Below are positions 1 through 6,815 of a stretch of DNA of 38,002 nt, in pieces. Position 1 is the stretch's first letter; the number at the start of each line of letters is the position of its first letter. The stretch is from JBAYJY01 sp041664945 (GTDB lineage Bacteria > UBP15 > UBA6099). The notes under the pieces are model-generated. The model made no database searches and was not told the DNA's origin. It saw only the letters and a list, made by a program, of their open reading frames with translations. The translations under genes and the position numbers were made by a program. Where the stretch lies: assembly GCA_041664945.1 (NCBI GenBank), contig JBAYJY010000023.1, positions 1 to 38,002 of the forward strand, written 5' to 3'.

Positions 1-2
1 AA

Positions 3-617
3 AAGAAAATCGCAGTTGGCGGAGGCGGTATTTCGTTCGCCCAAGTAGCCATTATCTCGGTGGTTCTGATTATTCTTACAGCCATCGGCACAATGGTCAC
101 TAAGAACATGATTGGCGAGAATATGGGAAAACTGTCCGGCCAGATTAACAATGTAGAGAACAGCAAATACACCTCGACAATTATCAATGTGCCCGATCGC
201 ATTCCGTTCAAGGAATGCGCGGCTTTGGTCAGACTGCAGGATAAAGCCCTGCTCGTCAACCTTGCCGACGGGAAGCATTATCTCAGCGCCGAAATATCAA
301 TATGCTTAGACCCGAACTACAAGCCGGAAGGCAAGGAAAAGATCGAAGATGTTTTTACAGAACAAAGAGATAAAGTTTTGTACGCGTGCAACGAGTATCT
401 GTCGACGCTGACAATGTCGAGCCTTTTCCAGACCGGCGTTTCGGCGCCTGCGCCGGCAAACACTACTGGCGAACTCTCGCTTGAGGACACCTCGAACGTT
501 ACGCCAGATTTCTCCAAACGGATGGATCAGGTGCGCGGCGAACTGTTGAAAGTGCTCCAGAAGCGCGGACTAACTTTCATAGCGGATGTATATTTCACGT
601 CATTCTTAGTTCAGTAA
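3..617 (+). CDS. fliL: Flagellar basal body-associated protein FliL, 5' truncated by window edge
   Basis: FliL is a single-pass inner-membrane protein that surrounds the stator units at the flagellar motor and supports torque. The reading frame is open from the first bases of the window, so the true start lies upstream; 204 residues are visible. A glycine-rich stretch is followed at once by a hydrophobic helix (visible residues about 10-33). A periplasmic domain follows, containing a Ser/Pro/Ala-rich insert. The end, reading VYFTSFLVQ, matches the usual FliL C-terminus of the form VYFTEFVVQ. The gene sits directly before fliM, the standard order in many flagellar operons. A GTG at 60 lies inside the membrane helix and is not a credible start. 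The family assignment rests on architecture, C-terminus and position, because FliL sequences diverge strongly. Confidence 0.88.
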   Translation, partial: KKIAVGGGGISFAQVAIISVVLIILTAIGTMVTKNMIGENMGKLSGQINNVENSKYTSTIINVPDRIPFKECAALVRLQDKALLVNLADGKHYLSAEISICLDPNYKPEGKEKIEDVFTEQRDKVLYACNEYLSTLTMSSLFQTGVSAPAPANTTGELSLEDTSNVTPDFSKRMDQVRGELLKVLQKRGLTFIADVYFTSFLVQ

Positions 618-656
618 TTTTGATCAGTCTGGCATTCAGCGCAGGAGGATAAGAAC

Positions 657-1724
657 TTGGGCGATATTCTTTCACAAGATGCGATAGATGATCTGATATC
701 GCAAATAGGAGACGACACCGGAGGCGGCGGAGGCGGCGGAGATTTAGGCATCGATCTCGGCGCTTTCGACATGGGCGCTCCCGCGGCTTCGTCGGCTCCG
801 ATGGCTTCGCCGGTCATACCGGCGGCGTATGCGAAGAACGTTCAGGGGTTCGATTTCTCCCGTGCGTCAAAATTTTCCAAAGATCAGATTCGCACACTTC
901 AAATGATTCACGAGACGTTCGCGCGCCTTTTTTCGAGCACGCTTTCGGCTAAGATACGCGCATTGACTCGCATCAAGGTTGTATCAGTCGAAGAAGTCAC
1001 TTACGAAGATTTCATCAGCACGGTATCCAATCCGTCCATAATATCCATTTTCGGGCTTCCGCCGATGGAGGGCAACGCCGTTCTGGACATCAGCCCGCAG
1101 ATCGGCTTTCCGCTCATGGACCGTCTGCTCGGCGGCTCCGGCGAAGAGGAAGAGGACGCCCGCGAGCTGACAGACATTGAAATCAATATCATGGAAAGCA
1201 TTCTGACGGACGCACTCAACTTCCTCAAGGAAGCGTGGAGCAACGTCATAACGATCAGCCCGAAGCTGGAAGTTCTTGAGAGCAACCCGTATTTCGTGCA
1301 GATAGTGCCTCCGAACGAGATGATTATCCTCGTGAATTTCGAGGCGGAGATCGGCGAAAAATCAGGGCGCATGAATCTCGCGCTTCCATACGTAATGCTC
1401 GAAACGGTGCTTCCGAAGCTCAGCATACAAAAGTGGTTCGCCACCTACCGGCGCACGATCGCTCCGGACACGCCGCTCAAGGTTGAAAGACGGTTGCTGA
1501 AAACCAGCGTCGTTCTTTCCGCCGAACTCGGCTCCGCGCTGATTTCCCTTAAGGATTTCCTGAATCTTGATGTCGGCGACATCCTCACGCTTCAGACAAA
1601 AGTAAGCGACGAGGTGGATGTTTTTGTCGGCAACAAGCTGAAATTCAAAGGCAGGCCGGGACTGGTCGGCAAAAGCATCGCCATCCAGACCACATCGGTC
1701 GTGAAAGAAAAAGAAGACATCTGA
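657..1724 (+). CDS. fliM: Flagellar motor switch protein FliM
   Basis: FliM is the middle protein of the cytoplasmic C-ring. It binds phosphorylated CheY and passes the switching signal to FliG. The 355-residue protein opens with ILSQDAIDDLI, matching the N-terminal CheY-P binding motif LSQDEIDALL. A run of seven glycines (residues 22-28) then forms the linker. The CheC-like middle domain carries the family LLGGSG motif, and the C-terminal SpoA domain reads L-x-x-GDILTLQTKV. The start is TTG at 657, supported by GGAGG at about 642-646. Length is a little above the usual 320-340 residues because of the glycine/alanine linker. The CheY-binding motif implies chemotactic control, although no che gene lies in the window. 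Confidence 0.96.
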   Translation: MGDILSQDAIDDLISQIGDDTGGGGGGGDLGIDLGAFDMGAPAASSAPMASPVIPAAYAKNVQGFDFSRASKFSKDQIRTLQMIHETFARLFSSTLSAKIRALTRIKVVSVEEVTYEDFISTVSNPSIISIFGLPPMEGNAVLDISPQIGFPLMDRLLGGSGEEEEDARELTDIEINIMESILTDALNFLKEAWSNVITISPKLEVLESNPYFVQIVPPNEMIILVNFEAEIGEKSGRMNLALPYVMLETVLPKLSIQKWFATYRRTIAPDTPLKVERRLLKTSVVLSAELGSALISLKDFLNLDVGDILTLQTKVSDEVDVFVGNKLKFKGRPGLVGKSIAIQTTSVVKEKEDI

Positions 1725-1764
1725 AAGCGGGATCGGCCGCGACTGTCTTCGAGCCTTCGTATCT

Positions 1765-2751
1765 GTGGAAATTAAATCCGGCATTATCAAATTATTTGAA
1801 GCCTTCGCTTCTGTTTGGCGCAACGCTGTAACGGAACTTTCCGGGCTTGAGCTTGAAATCGGACGTTTTTCCGCCGGGGAAACAACGATAGCCGCTGTTG
1901 AGGGAAAAGCGACGGAGCGCGGCGTGATCGTAACGGCGCCGGTGGTCTCGCCTGTTCCCGGCGTAATGATTCTTTTCATGCCGCTGCCATACGGCGCAAT
2001 CATTCCCGAGAAGATTATCAATCCTGATGCTGTTGGTTCGCCGGATCATTTTTCGGAACTGCACCGCAGCGCTCTCGAAGAACTCGCTTCACAGGCATGG
2101 GCGAGCGTTTCAGGCGAATTCTCTAATATAATCGGCGACAGGTTCAAAACGGCGGTTCCCGAGATTGCGCTTGATTCACTCGGCAATTATTTGAAGAAAT
2201 TGCCTGCGATGACAGGTACGCCCGAAGTCATGGCGGTCGAATATCCGGCAAGAATAGGACGCGATAATTTCTCGATCACCCTGATAGCGCCTATGAAATT
2301 TATCTCGGCGCTGTTTCCCTCCGATAAAACGATAGAAATGGTGAAAGTGGCTGTTCCCCAAGCTGGAGTAATGAAAGAAATGAAGACGATGGAGGTTCCT
2401 CATGTTGAGGAATCTCCGGCTGAAATAGGCGTGACTGTCAAGAAAAAAACCAGGAGTTCAGCGGCCGCCGGCGGAAAAATACCGCGAGGAGCAAAACGAA
2501 ATCTCGAGGTGATGCTGGACATTCCGGTGTCGGTGACGGTGGAGATAGGCAGGGCAAAAGTGCCGGTTTCGAAGTTAATGAATCTCTCGCCGGGTTCGGT
2601 AATCGGGCTGGATACTTTGAATGGAACGCCGATAAAGGTGTTAGTAAACAACCATCACGTGGCGAACGCCCAAGTGGTCGTGATCGGAGAGAAATTCGGA
2701 GCGCGCATAGTCGATCTTGTAGCTCCCGAAAAAAGGCTTGAGGAATTCTGA
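1765..2751 (+). CDS. fliN: FliN/FliY-type flagellar motor switch protein
   Basis: This is the lower C-ring subunit. At 328 residues it is far longer than the roughly 137-residue enteric FliN and resembles the FliY type, with a CheC-like N-terminal domain (about residues 15-205), a basic Ser/Ala-rich linker (about 205-243) and a C-terminal SpoA domain (about 245-325). The SpoA part is typical: LDIPVSVTVEIGRAKVPVS, then NLSPGSVIGLD, then VANAQVVVIGEKFGARI. CheC/FliY phosphatases carry E-x-x-N in the first helix. The aligned stretch here reads SALEELASQ, so the Asn appears lost and CheY-P phosphatase activity is doubtful. The start is GTG 1765, the only start codon that fits, though no clear Shine-Dalgarno precedes it. 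It lies 40 bases after fliM. Confidence 0.9.
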   Translation: MEIKSGIIKLFEAFASVWRNAVTELSGLELEIGRFSAGETTIAAVEGKATERGVIVTAPVVSPVPGVMILFMPLPYGAIIPEKIINPDAVGSPDHFSELHRSALEELASQAWASVSGEFSNIIGDRFKTAVPEIALDSLGNYLKKLPAMTGTPEVMAVEYPARIGRDNFSITLIAPMKFISALFPSDKTIEMVKVAVPQAGVMKEMKTMEVPHVEESPAEIGVTVKKKTRSSAAAGGKIPRGAKRNLEVMLDIPVSVTVEIGRAKVPVSKLMNLSPGSVIGLDTLNGTPIKVLVNNHHVANAQVVVIGEKFGARIVDLVAPEKRLEEF

Positions 2752-2807
2752 ACTCGCTAAATAACCGGCCCCTGTCATTTTACGCTGAATATTAATTATT
2801 TAATTTC

Positions 2808-2837
2808 TTTTCAAAATATTTTGCCTCAATGTATAAT
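2808..2837 (+). promoter_or_regulatory. Candidate sigma-70 promoter before fliO
   Basis: A perfect TATAAT lies at 2832-2837 with a weaker TTTTCA at 2808-2813, separated by 18 bases, inside an AT-rich gap of 111 bases. A start near 2844 would leave a short leader before fliO at 2863. The -35 match is only four of six, so this is a plausible internal operon promoter and not a demonstrated one. Confidence 0.4.
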
Positions 2838-2862
2838 ATGGTGTTCGAAAGTTGATTAATAT

Positions 2863-3576
2863 ATGGAAAAAAGTAATAATCATAGCTTGGCGGTGAAAGT
2901 GGCTAAGACAATAAAAACGGCGATAATCATAGCGGCGCTTGTATTGGGCGTAATGGTTTCGCGCGCTTACGCGGTGGACGGAGTCAGCCCTTCCGGTAAA
3001 GACCGGGCGGCGGCGACACAAAAGGGGCCGCTTGCGTTCCCGGACAAAACCGCGATTGACGAGAGCGTTGTTCCCAACGATGTCGAAACGCTTGAAAAGT
3101 CGGCGAAGAAATACGATCTTCCCGAAGGAACGTCTTTTTCCGTATCGACCATATGGAGAACCATAGGCAGCCTCGCTGTTGTAATAATGATGATTGTCGG
3201 CGTGATCTACCTGATGCGCCAGTTTTGGGCAAAGGGCATGCGGTTCGACATGAAGGGGCGGCACATTCGCGTTGTTGATGTTGTTTCATTAGGCGTGAAC
3301 CGCTCGATATTTTTAGTGGCGGTCGGCAAAAAACATATACTGCTCGGTTCGAGCGACAAGGGTTTGAACTATCTGATGGAAGTCACCGGACTGGAAGGCG
3401 CTGAAATGCCCGAGGGCCTGACCGGCGAGGGCGGCGTTTCATTTCATGGCGAACTTGAAAACGCGGCGTCGAAGGACATGTACAAAACCCAGTCCTTTCA
3501 GGACAGATCGGTTTCCTTCGTCGACCGGATGAAAAGCAAGTTGAAGAGACTTGATGAAGACAAAACAACTGATTAA
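2863..3576 (+). CDS. fliO: Flagellar biosynthetic protein FliO
   Basis: FliO helps assemble the FliP/FliQ/FliR export gate at the inner membrane. The 237-residue protein has a probable cleavable signal (hydrophobic residues about 18-35, ending SRAYA). A periplasmic stretch follows, then one membrane helix (about residues 100-118, ending YLMRQFW). After it comes the conserved small cytoplasmic domain: IRVVDVVSLGVNRSIFLVAV followed by KKHILLGSS, the typical FliO pattern. Its position before fliP confirms the call. The last 23 bases overlap the start of fliP, which suggests coupled translation. No convincing Shine-Dalgarno precedes ATG 2863. FliO sequences are poorly conserved overall, so the call depends on the core domain and on context. 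Confidence 0.9.
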   Translation: MEKSNNHSLAVKVAKTIKTAIIIAALVLGVMVSRAYAVDGVSPSGKDRAAATQKGPLAFPDKTAIDESVVPNDVETLEKSAKKYDLPEGTSFSVSTIWRTIGSLAVVIMMIVGVIYLMRQFWAKGMRFDMKGRHIRVVDVVSLGVNRSIFLVAVGKKHILLGSSDKGLNYLMEVTGLEGAEMPEGLTGEGGVSFHGELENAASKDMYKTQSFQDRSVSFVDRMKSKLKRLDEDKTTD

Positions 3577-4372
3577 ACAGATGAAGGCCGGTTTGAAGCG
3601 CCAGTTGCGCAAGCAGTGGCGAGCGATTCCGCTCATGCTTCCGCTGATTGTCATGATAGCGATGCCTCTGCTGTCCGCGCCGGCAAGCCCGCTCCCGATA
3701 CCCAAGGTCACTTTCGGCGTGTCGCCGGCCGAGAGCCCGAAGGACGTTGCGCTTTCGCTACAGATAATATTTCTGCTGACAATCCTTTCGCTGGCGCCGT
3801 CCATCCTCATCATGATGACCTCGTTCACGAGGATAGTGATCGTGCTCTCGCTGACGAGGAACGCGCTCGGCACTCAGCAGATGCCGCCCACTCAGGTCAT
3901 GGTCGGAGTCGCGCTGTTTCTCACGTTTTTCATAATGGCGCCGGTATTCAACAAGATCAACGAGGATGCGGTAAAGCCGTACATGGATCAGAAAATTGAC
4001 CATGTGGAGGCGCTGCACAAGGCCGAACAACCGTTGCGCGAGTTCATGTTCAAGCAGACCCGGAAGCGGGACCTCGCTCTGTTCATCAACCTCTCGCGCA
4101 TGGAGCGGCCGAAAAACAAGGAAGCCGTCCCGACGCATGTCCTGATTCCCGCGTTCATCATTTCAGAATTGAAATCGGCCTTTATAATGGGTTTCTACAT
4201 ATACATTCCATTCCTTGTGATAGACATGGTTATCGCCAGCGCCCTGATGTCCATGGGAATGCTGATGTTGCCGCCTATTATGATATCCCTGCCATTTAAA
4301 TTGCTGATATTCATCATGGTTGACGGCTGGGCGCTGCTTGCGAGAGGGCTTGTGCTGAGTTTCCGGATGTGA
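3554..4372 (+). CDS. fliP: Flagellar export gate protein FliP
   Basis: FliP forms the core of the FliPQR pore of the flagellar type III export apparatus. The protein of about 272 residues has an N-terminal hydrophobic segment that probably acts as a signal sequence, as in other FliP proteins. Core helices include LTSFTRIVIVL-like sequence (here MTSFTRIVIVLSLTRNALG). The family signature follows: ELKSAFIMGFYIYIPFLVID, then MSMGMLMLPPIMISLPFK and a closing DGWALL. A TTG at 3551 immediately precedes ATG 3554, and I prefer the ATG. The gene starts inside the end of fliO and is followed 17 bases later by fliQ. It has more basic residues before the first helix than usual. Confidence 0.96.
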   Translation: MKTKQLIKQMKAGLKRQLRKQWRAIPLMLPLIVMIAMPLLSAPASPLPIPKVTFGVSPAESPKDVALSLQIIFLLTILSLAPSILIMMTSFTRIVIVLSLTRNALGTQQMPPTQVMVGVALFLTFFIMAPVFNKINEDAVKPYMDQKIDHVEALHKAEQPLREFMFKQTRKRDLALFINLSRMERPKNKEAVPTHVLIPAFIISELKSAFIMGFYIYIPFLVIDMVIASALMSMGMLMLPPIMISLPFKLLIFIMVDGWALLARGLVLSFRM

Positions 4373-4389
4373 CGAGAGGTTGACCCTAT

Positions 4390-4659
4390 ATGACGGAAGG
4401 AATGGTTATAGATCTCGGCGTGAAAGCGATCACGCTCGTGCTTTTGATCTGCGGCCCCATTCTCGGGTTCGGTCTCGTCGCCGGTTTGGCGATCGCCGTG
4501 TTTCAGGCGGTGACGTCGATTCAGGAAATGACGCTGACGTTCGTGCCGAAGATTATCGCCGTCATTCTCGCGCTGGCGCTTTTCGGCAACTGGATGCTTC
4601 AAAGCACTCTCATATTCACGACAGACGTCTTTATGAACCTGCCCAACTATGTCCGATAG
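4390..4659 (+). CDS. fliQ: Flagellar export gate protein FliQ
   Basis: FliQ is a small two-helix membrane protein packed around the FliP/FliR core of the export gate. The 89 residues match the family length. The sequence has the expected first helix (ending GFGLVAGLAIAVFQA), the conserved loop TSIQEMTLTFVPKI and a second helix ending in a short tail. The start ATG 4390 has GAGAGG at 4374-4379 as a ribosome binding site. It lies between fliP and fliR in the canonical order, which makes the identification secure. Confidence 0.96.
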   Translation: MTEGMVIDLGVKAITLVLLICGPILGFGLVAGLAIAVFQAVTSIQEMTLTFVPKIIAVILALALFGNWMLQSTLIFTTDVFMNLPNYVR

Positions 4660-4695
4660 CGGAGTGACGCCTAATCCCGGAAGGCCGGAAGCGCG

Positions 4696-5481
4696 ATGAA
4701 CTGGATTGATATTGATGTACTGACATTCCAGTATTTTATACTGGTGTTCGCGCGGATGGCTTCCATGGTCGCCGCCTCCCCGATCATCGGAAGCGCATCG
4801 GTGCCCGCTCAGGCGAAAATAGGATTTTCATTCCTTCTCAGCGTCATAATGTTTCCCATAGTGTCGAGAAGCTTCCCGGCGCTTCCAGGCCATATTATCT
4901 TGTTTTGGAGCCTGATGGTTCGCGAGGCGCTAATCGGGATGCTGATCGGCGTGATCAGCAGCCTTATGTTTTCCGCGGTTCAGCTTTCCGGCCAGATTTT
5001 CGGGATGCAGGTCGGGTTCGGCATCGTTAACGTCATGGACCCGTTGTCGCAGGAACAGACCTCCCTGCTTGGCGAATACCTCTTTATCATCGCCATACTT
5101 CTGTTTCTCGTTATGGACGGGCATCACCTTTTCATAAAAATCATAGCGAATAGTTACAGCGTGATTCCGATGGGAGGTTTCTCATTCACTGAATCGCTCG
5201 GGATTGAAGTGACTCACTGGCTGACGAAGGCGTTCATAATAGCGTTCAAGATCGGCGCGCCGATGATTTTCTCGCTGCTCCTGATATCGGTTGCCATGGG
5301 AATCATCGCGCGCTCGGTTCCACAGATGAACATTTTTATTGTCGGATTGCCGATCAATATCTTCGTCGGCCTTTTTGTTATGGCCGCTTCGCTGATGCTT
5401 TTCGCATATTTCATGAGGGGCTACTTCACATCGGTAATCACTGACATCTGGATGTTGATGAAGATGGCGGGCGGAACATAA
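4696..5481 (+). CDS. fliR: Flagellar export gate protein FliR
   Basis: FliR completes the FliPQR pore. The 261-residue protein is hydrophobic throughout, with about six membrane segments. It carries family features such as ARMASMVAASPIIGSASVPA near the N-terminus, VQLSGQIFGMQVGFGI in the middle, and a C-terminal region with ARSVPQMNIFIVGLPINI. Length is normal for FliR. The start ATG 4696 is preceded by GGAAGGCCGGAAG, a modest ribosome binding site. It is not fused to FlhB, as happens in some clostridia; flhB follows 67 bases downstream after a short non-coding spacer. Confidence 0.96.
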   Translation: MNWIDIDVLTFQYFILVFARMASMVAASPIIGSASVPAQAKIGFSFLLSVIMFPIVSRSFPALPGHIILFWSLMVREALIGMLIGVISSLMFSAVQLSGQIFGMQVGFGIVNVMDPLSQEQTSLLGEYLFIIAILLFLVMDGHHLFIKIIANSYSVIPMGGFSFTESLGIEVTHWLTKAFIIAFKIGAPMIFSLLLISVAMGIIARSVPQMNIFIVGLPINIFVGLFVMAASLMLFAYFMRGYFTSVITDIWMLMKMAGGT

Positions 5482-5548
5482 AAGGAGCGCCTTCGCGCGA
5501 TGTGAAGGACGCCGCCGGCATAGGCGGAGTTATTAGGAAAGAACAAAT

Positions 5549-6625
5549 ATGGCAGAGGACAGATCAGAACCGGCAACTCCGCGACGTCGGAGCGAAGCCA
5601 GAAAAAAAGGGCAGGTGGCGAAGAGCCAGGAGGTAAGCACGTCTCTAATTCTGCTCTTCGGCTTCTGCATGCTGATTCTTCTCAGCGGAAGGATGTACGC
5701 GCAGCTAAAGGGCTACATGATTTGGGTTTTTTCGCCCGCCGTGTTCGTGGACATCAGGGAACTGAATTCAGAGAACGCCCGATATATCGTTTTTGGCATG
5801 ATGATATTTGTCATCCGGTTGCTTGCGCCTTTCGTGTTGGTCATAATGGCTGTCGGCATTTTTGCGAATTACATGCAGGTGGGCGGGATGGTCACTTTTG
5901 AATCCATCAAGCCGAATTTTAAAAAAATCAATCCAATTTCAGGGTTTTCGCGGCTGTTCTCTATGCGCGCGATGACTGAGTTGGTAAAAAGCGTCGCTAA
6001 AATTTCGCTCATAGGCTATATCAGCTATTCAACTATCAAGACATCAATCCCGGTTTATATCCAAATGATGAACATGGACATCGAGCACTCTCTCGCGCTG
6101 TTCGCGTCCACAGTGGTCTGGCTGGCCCTGAAAATCTCCGCCCTTCTTCTCCTGCTGGCAATGCTCGATTTTCTATATCAGAAATACGATTTCGAGAAAA
6201 GCATCAAGATGTCGAAACAGGAAATAAAGGACGAATACAAACAGCGCGAGGGCGACCCGCTGATTAGGCGCCGTATAAGGGAAAAACAGAGAGAGATTGC
6301 GATGCGGCGGATGATGGCTTCGGTGCCGCATGCGGATGTGGTGATAACGAACCCGATCGAGCTTGCGATCGCGCTGCAATATGACGCGGATGAGATGCAT
6401 GCGCCGAAAGTTGTCGCCAAGGGCGGCGGGGTTGTCGCTGAGAAGATCAAGCAGATCGCCAAGGACAACAACGTGCCTATTGTCGAGGACAGGGCGCTGG
6501 CTCAATCGCTGTTCCGGCTGGCTGACGTTGACGATTATGTCCCGCCTCAGTTATTCAAAGCGGTTGCTGAGATTCTTGCGTATGTTTACCGCATTAGCCG
6601 AAAAAAGCACAGTTTCGGAATATAA
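5549..6625 (+). CDS. flhB: Flagellar export switch protein FlhB, with NPIE in place of NPTH
   Basis: FlhB guides export and switches specificity from rod/hook to filament subunits. The 358-residue protein has the basic N-terminus (ATPRRRSEARKKGQVAKSQE), four membrane helices and the cytoplasmic domain FlhB-C. In most homologues FlhB-C cleaves itself between Asn and Pro of NPTH. Here residues 268-271 (bases 6350-6361) read N-P-I-E, then LAIALQYD and APKVVAKG as expected. Asn and Pro, the residues essential for cleavage, are kept, but Thr and His, which tune the reaction, are gone. The rest, including YVPPQLFKAVAEILAYVYRI, is normal. AGGAAAG precedes ATG 5549. Cleavage could be slowed or altered; that is inference. 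Confidence 0.96.
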   Translation: MAEDRSEPATPRRRSEARKKGQVAKSQEVSTSLILLFGFCMLILLSGRMYAQLKGYMIWVFSPAVFVDIRELNSENARYIVFGMMIFVIRLLAPFVLVIMAVGIFANYMQVGGMVTFESIKPNFKKINPISGFSRLFSMRAMTELVKSVAKISLIGYISYSTIKTSIPVYIQMMNMDIEHSLALFASTVVWLALKISALLLLLAMLDFLYQKYDFEKSIKMSKQEIKDEYKQREGDPLIRRRIREKQREIAMRRMMASVPHADVVITNPIELAIALQYDADEMHAPKVVAKGGGVVAEKIKQIAKDNNVPIVEDRALAQSLFRLADVDDYVPPQLFKAVAEILAYVYRISRKKHSFGI

Positions 6626-6729
6626 CACGAAAGATCACAACAGAAAACACAGTTGCTTGGAATGGGAATCGGGAAATATGTAATACAGGGCTCCCGTGGA
6701 ATTATTTGGCCCCATAATAGAAAACAGTA

Positions 6730-6759
6730 TTGATACTTGTAATTTTTAGTCAATATAAA
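6730..6759 (+). promoter_or_regulatory. Candidate sigma-70 promoter before flhA
   Basis: In the 190-base gap between flhB and flhA, TTGATA (6730-6735) and TATAAA (6754-6759) stand 18 bases apart, each matching five of six consensus positions. A start near 6766 gives a leader of about 50 bases. The gap is clearly more AT-rich than the genes. This would allow flhA to fliA to be expressed separately from the upstream export-gate genes. Confidence 0.5.
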
Positions 6760-6815
6760 TATAATTGCTCTGAATATATATAAAATACTGGAGAATTTGT
6801 CTTAACCGGACAATC

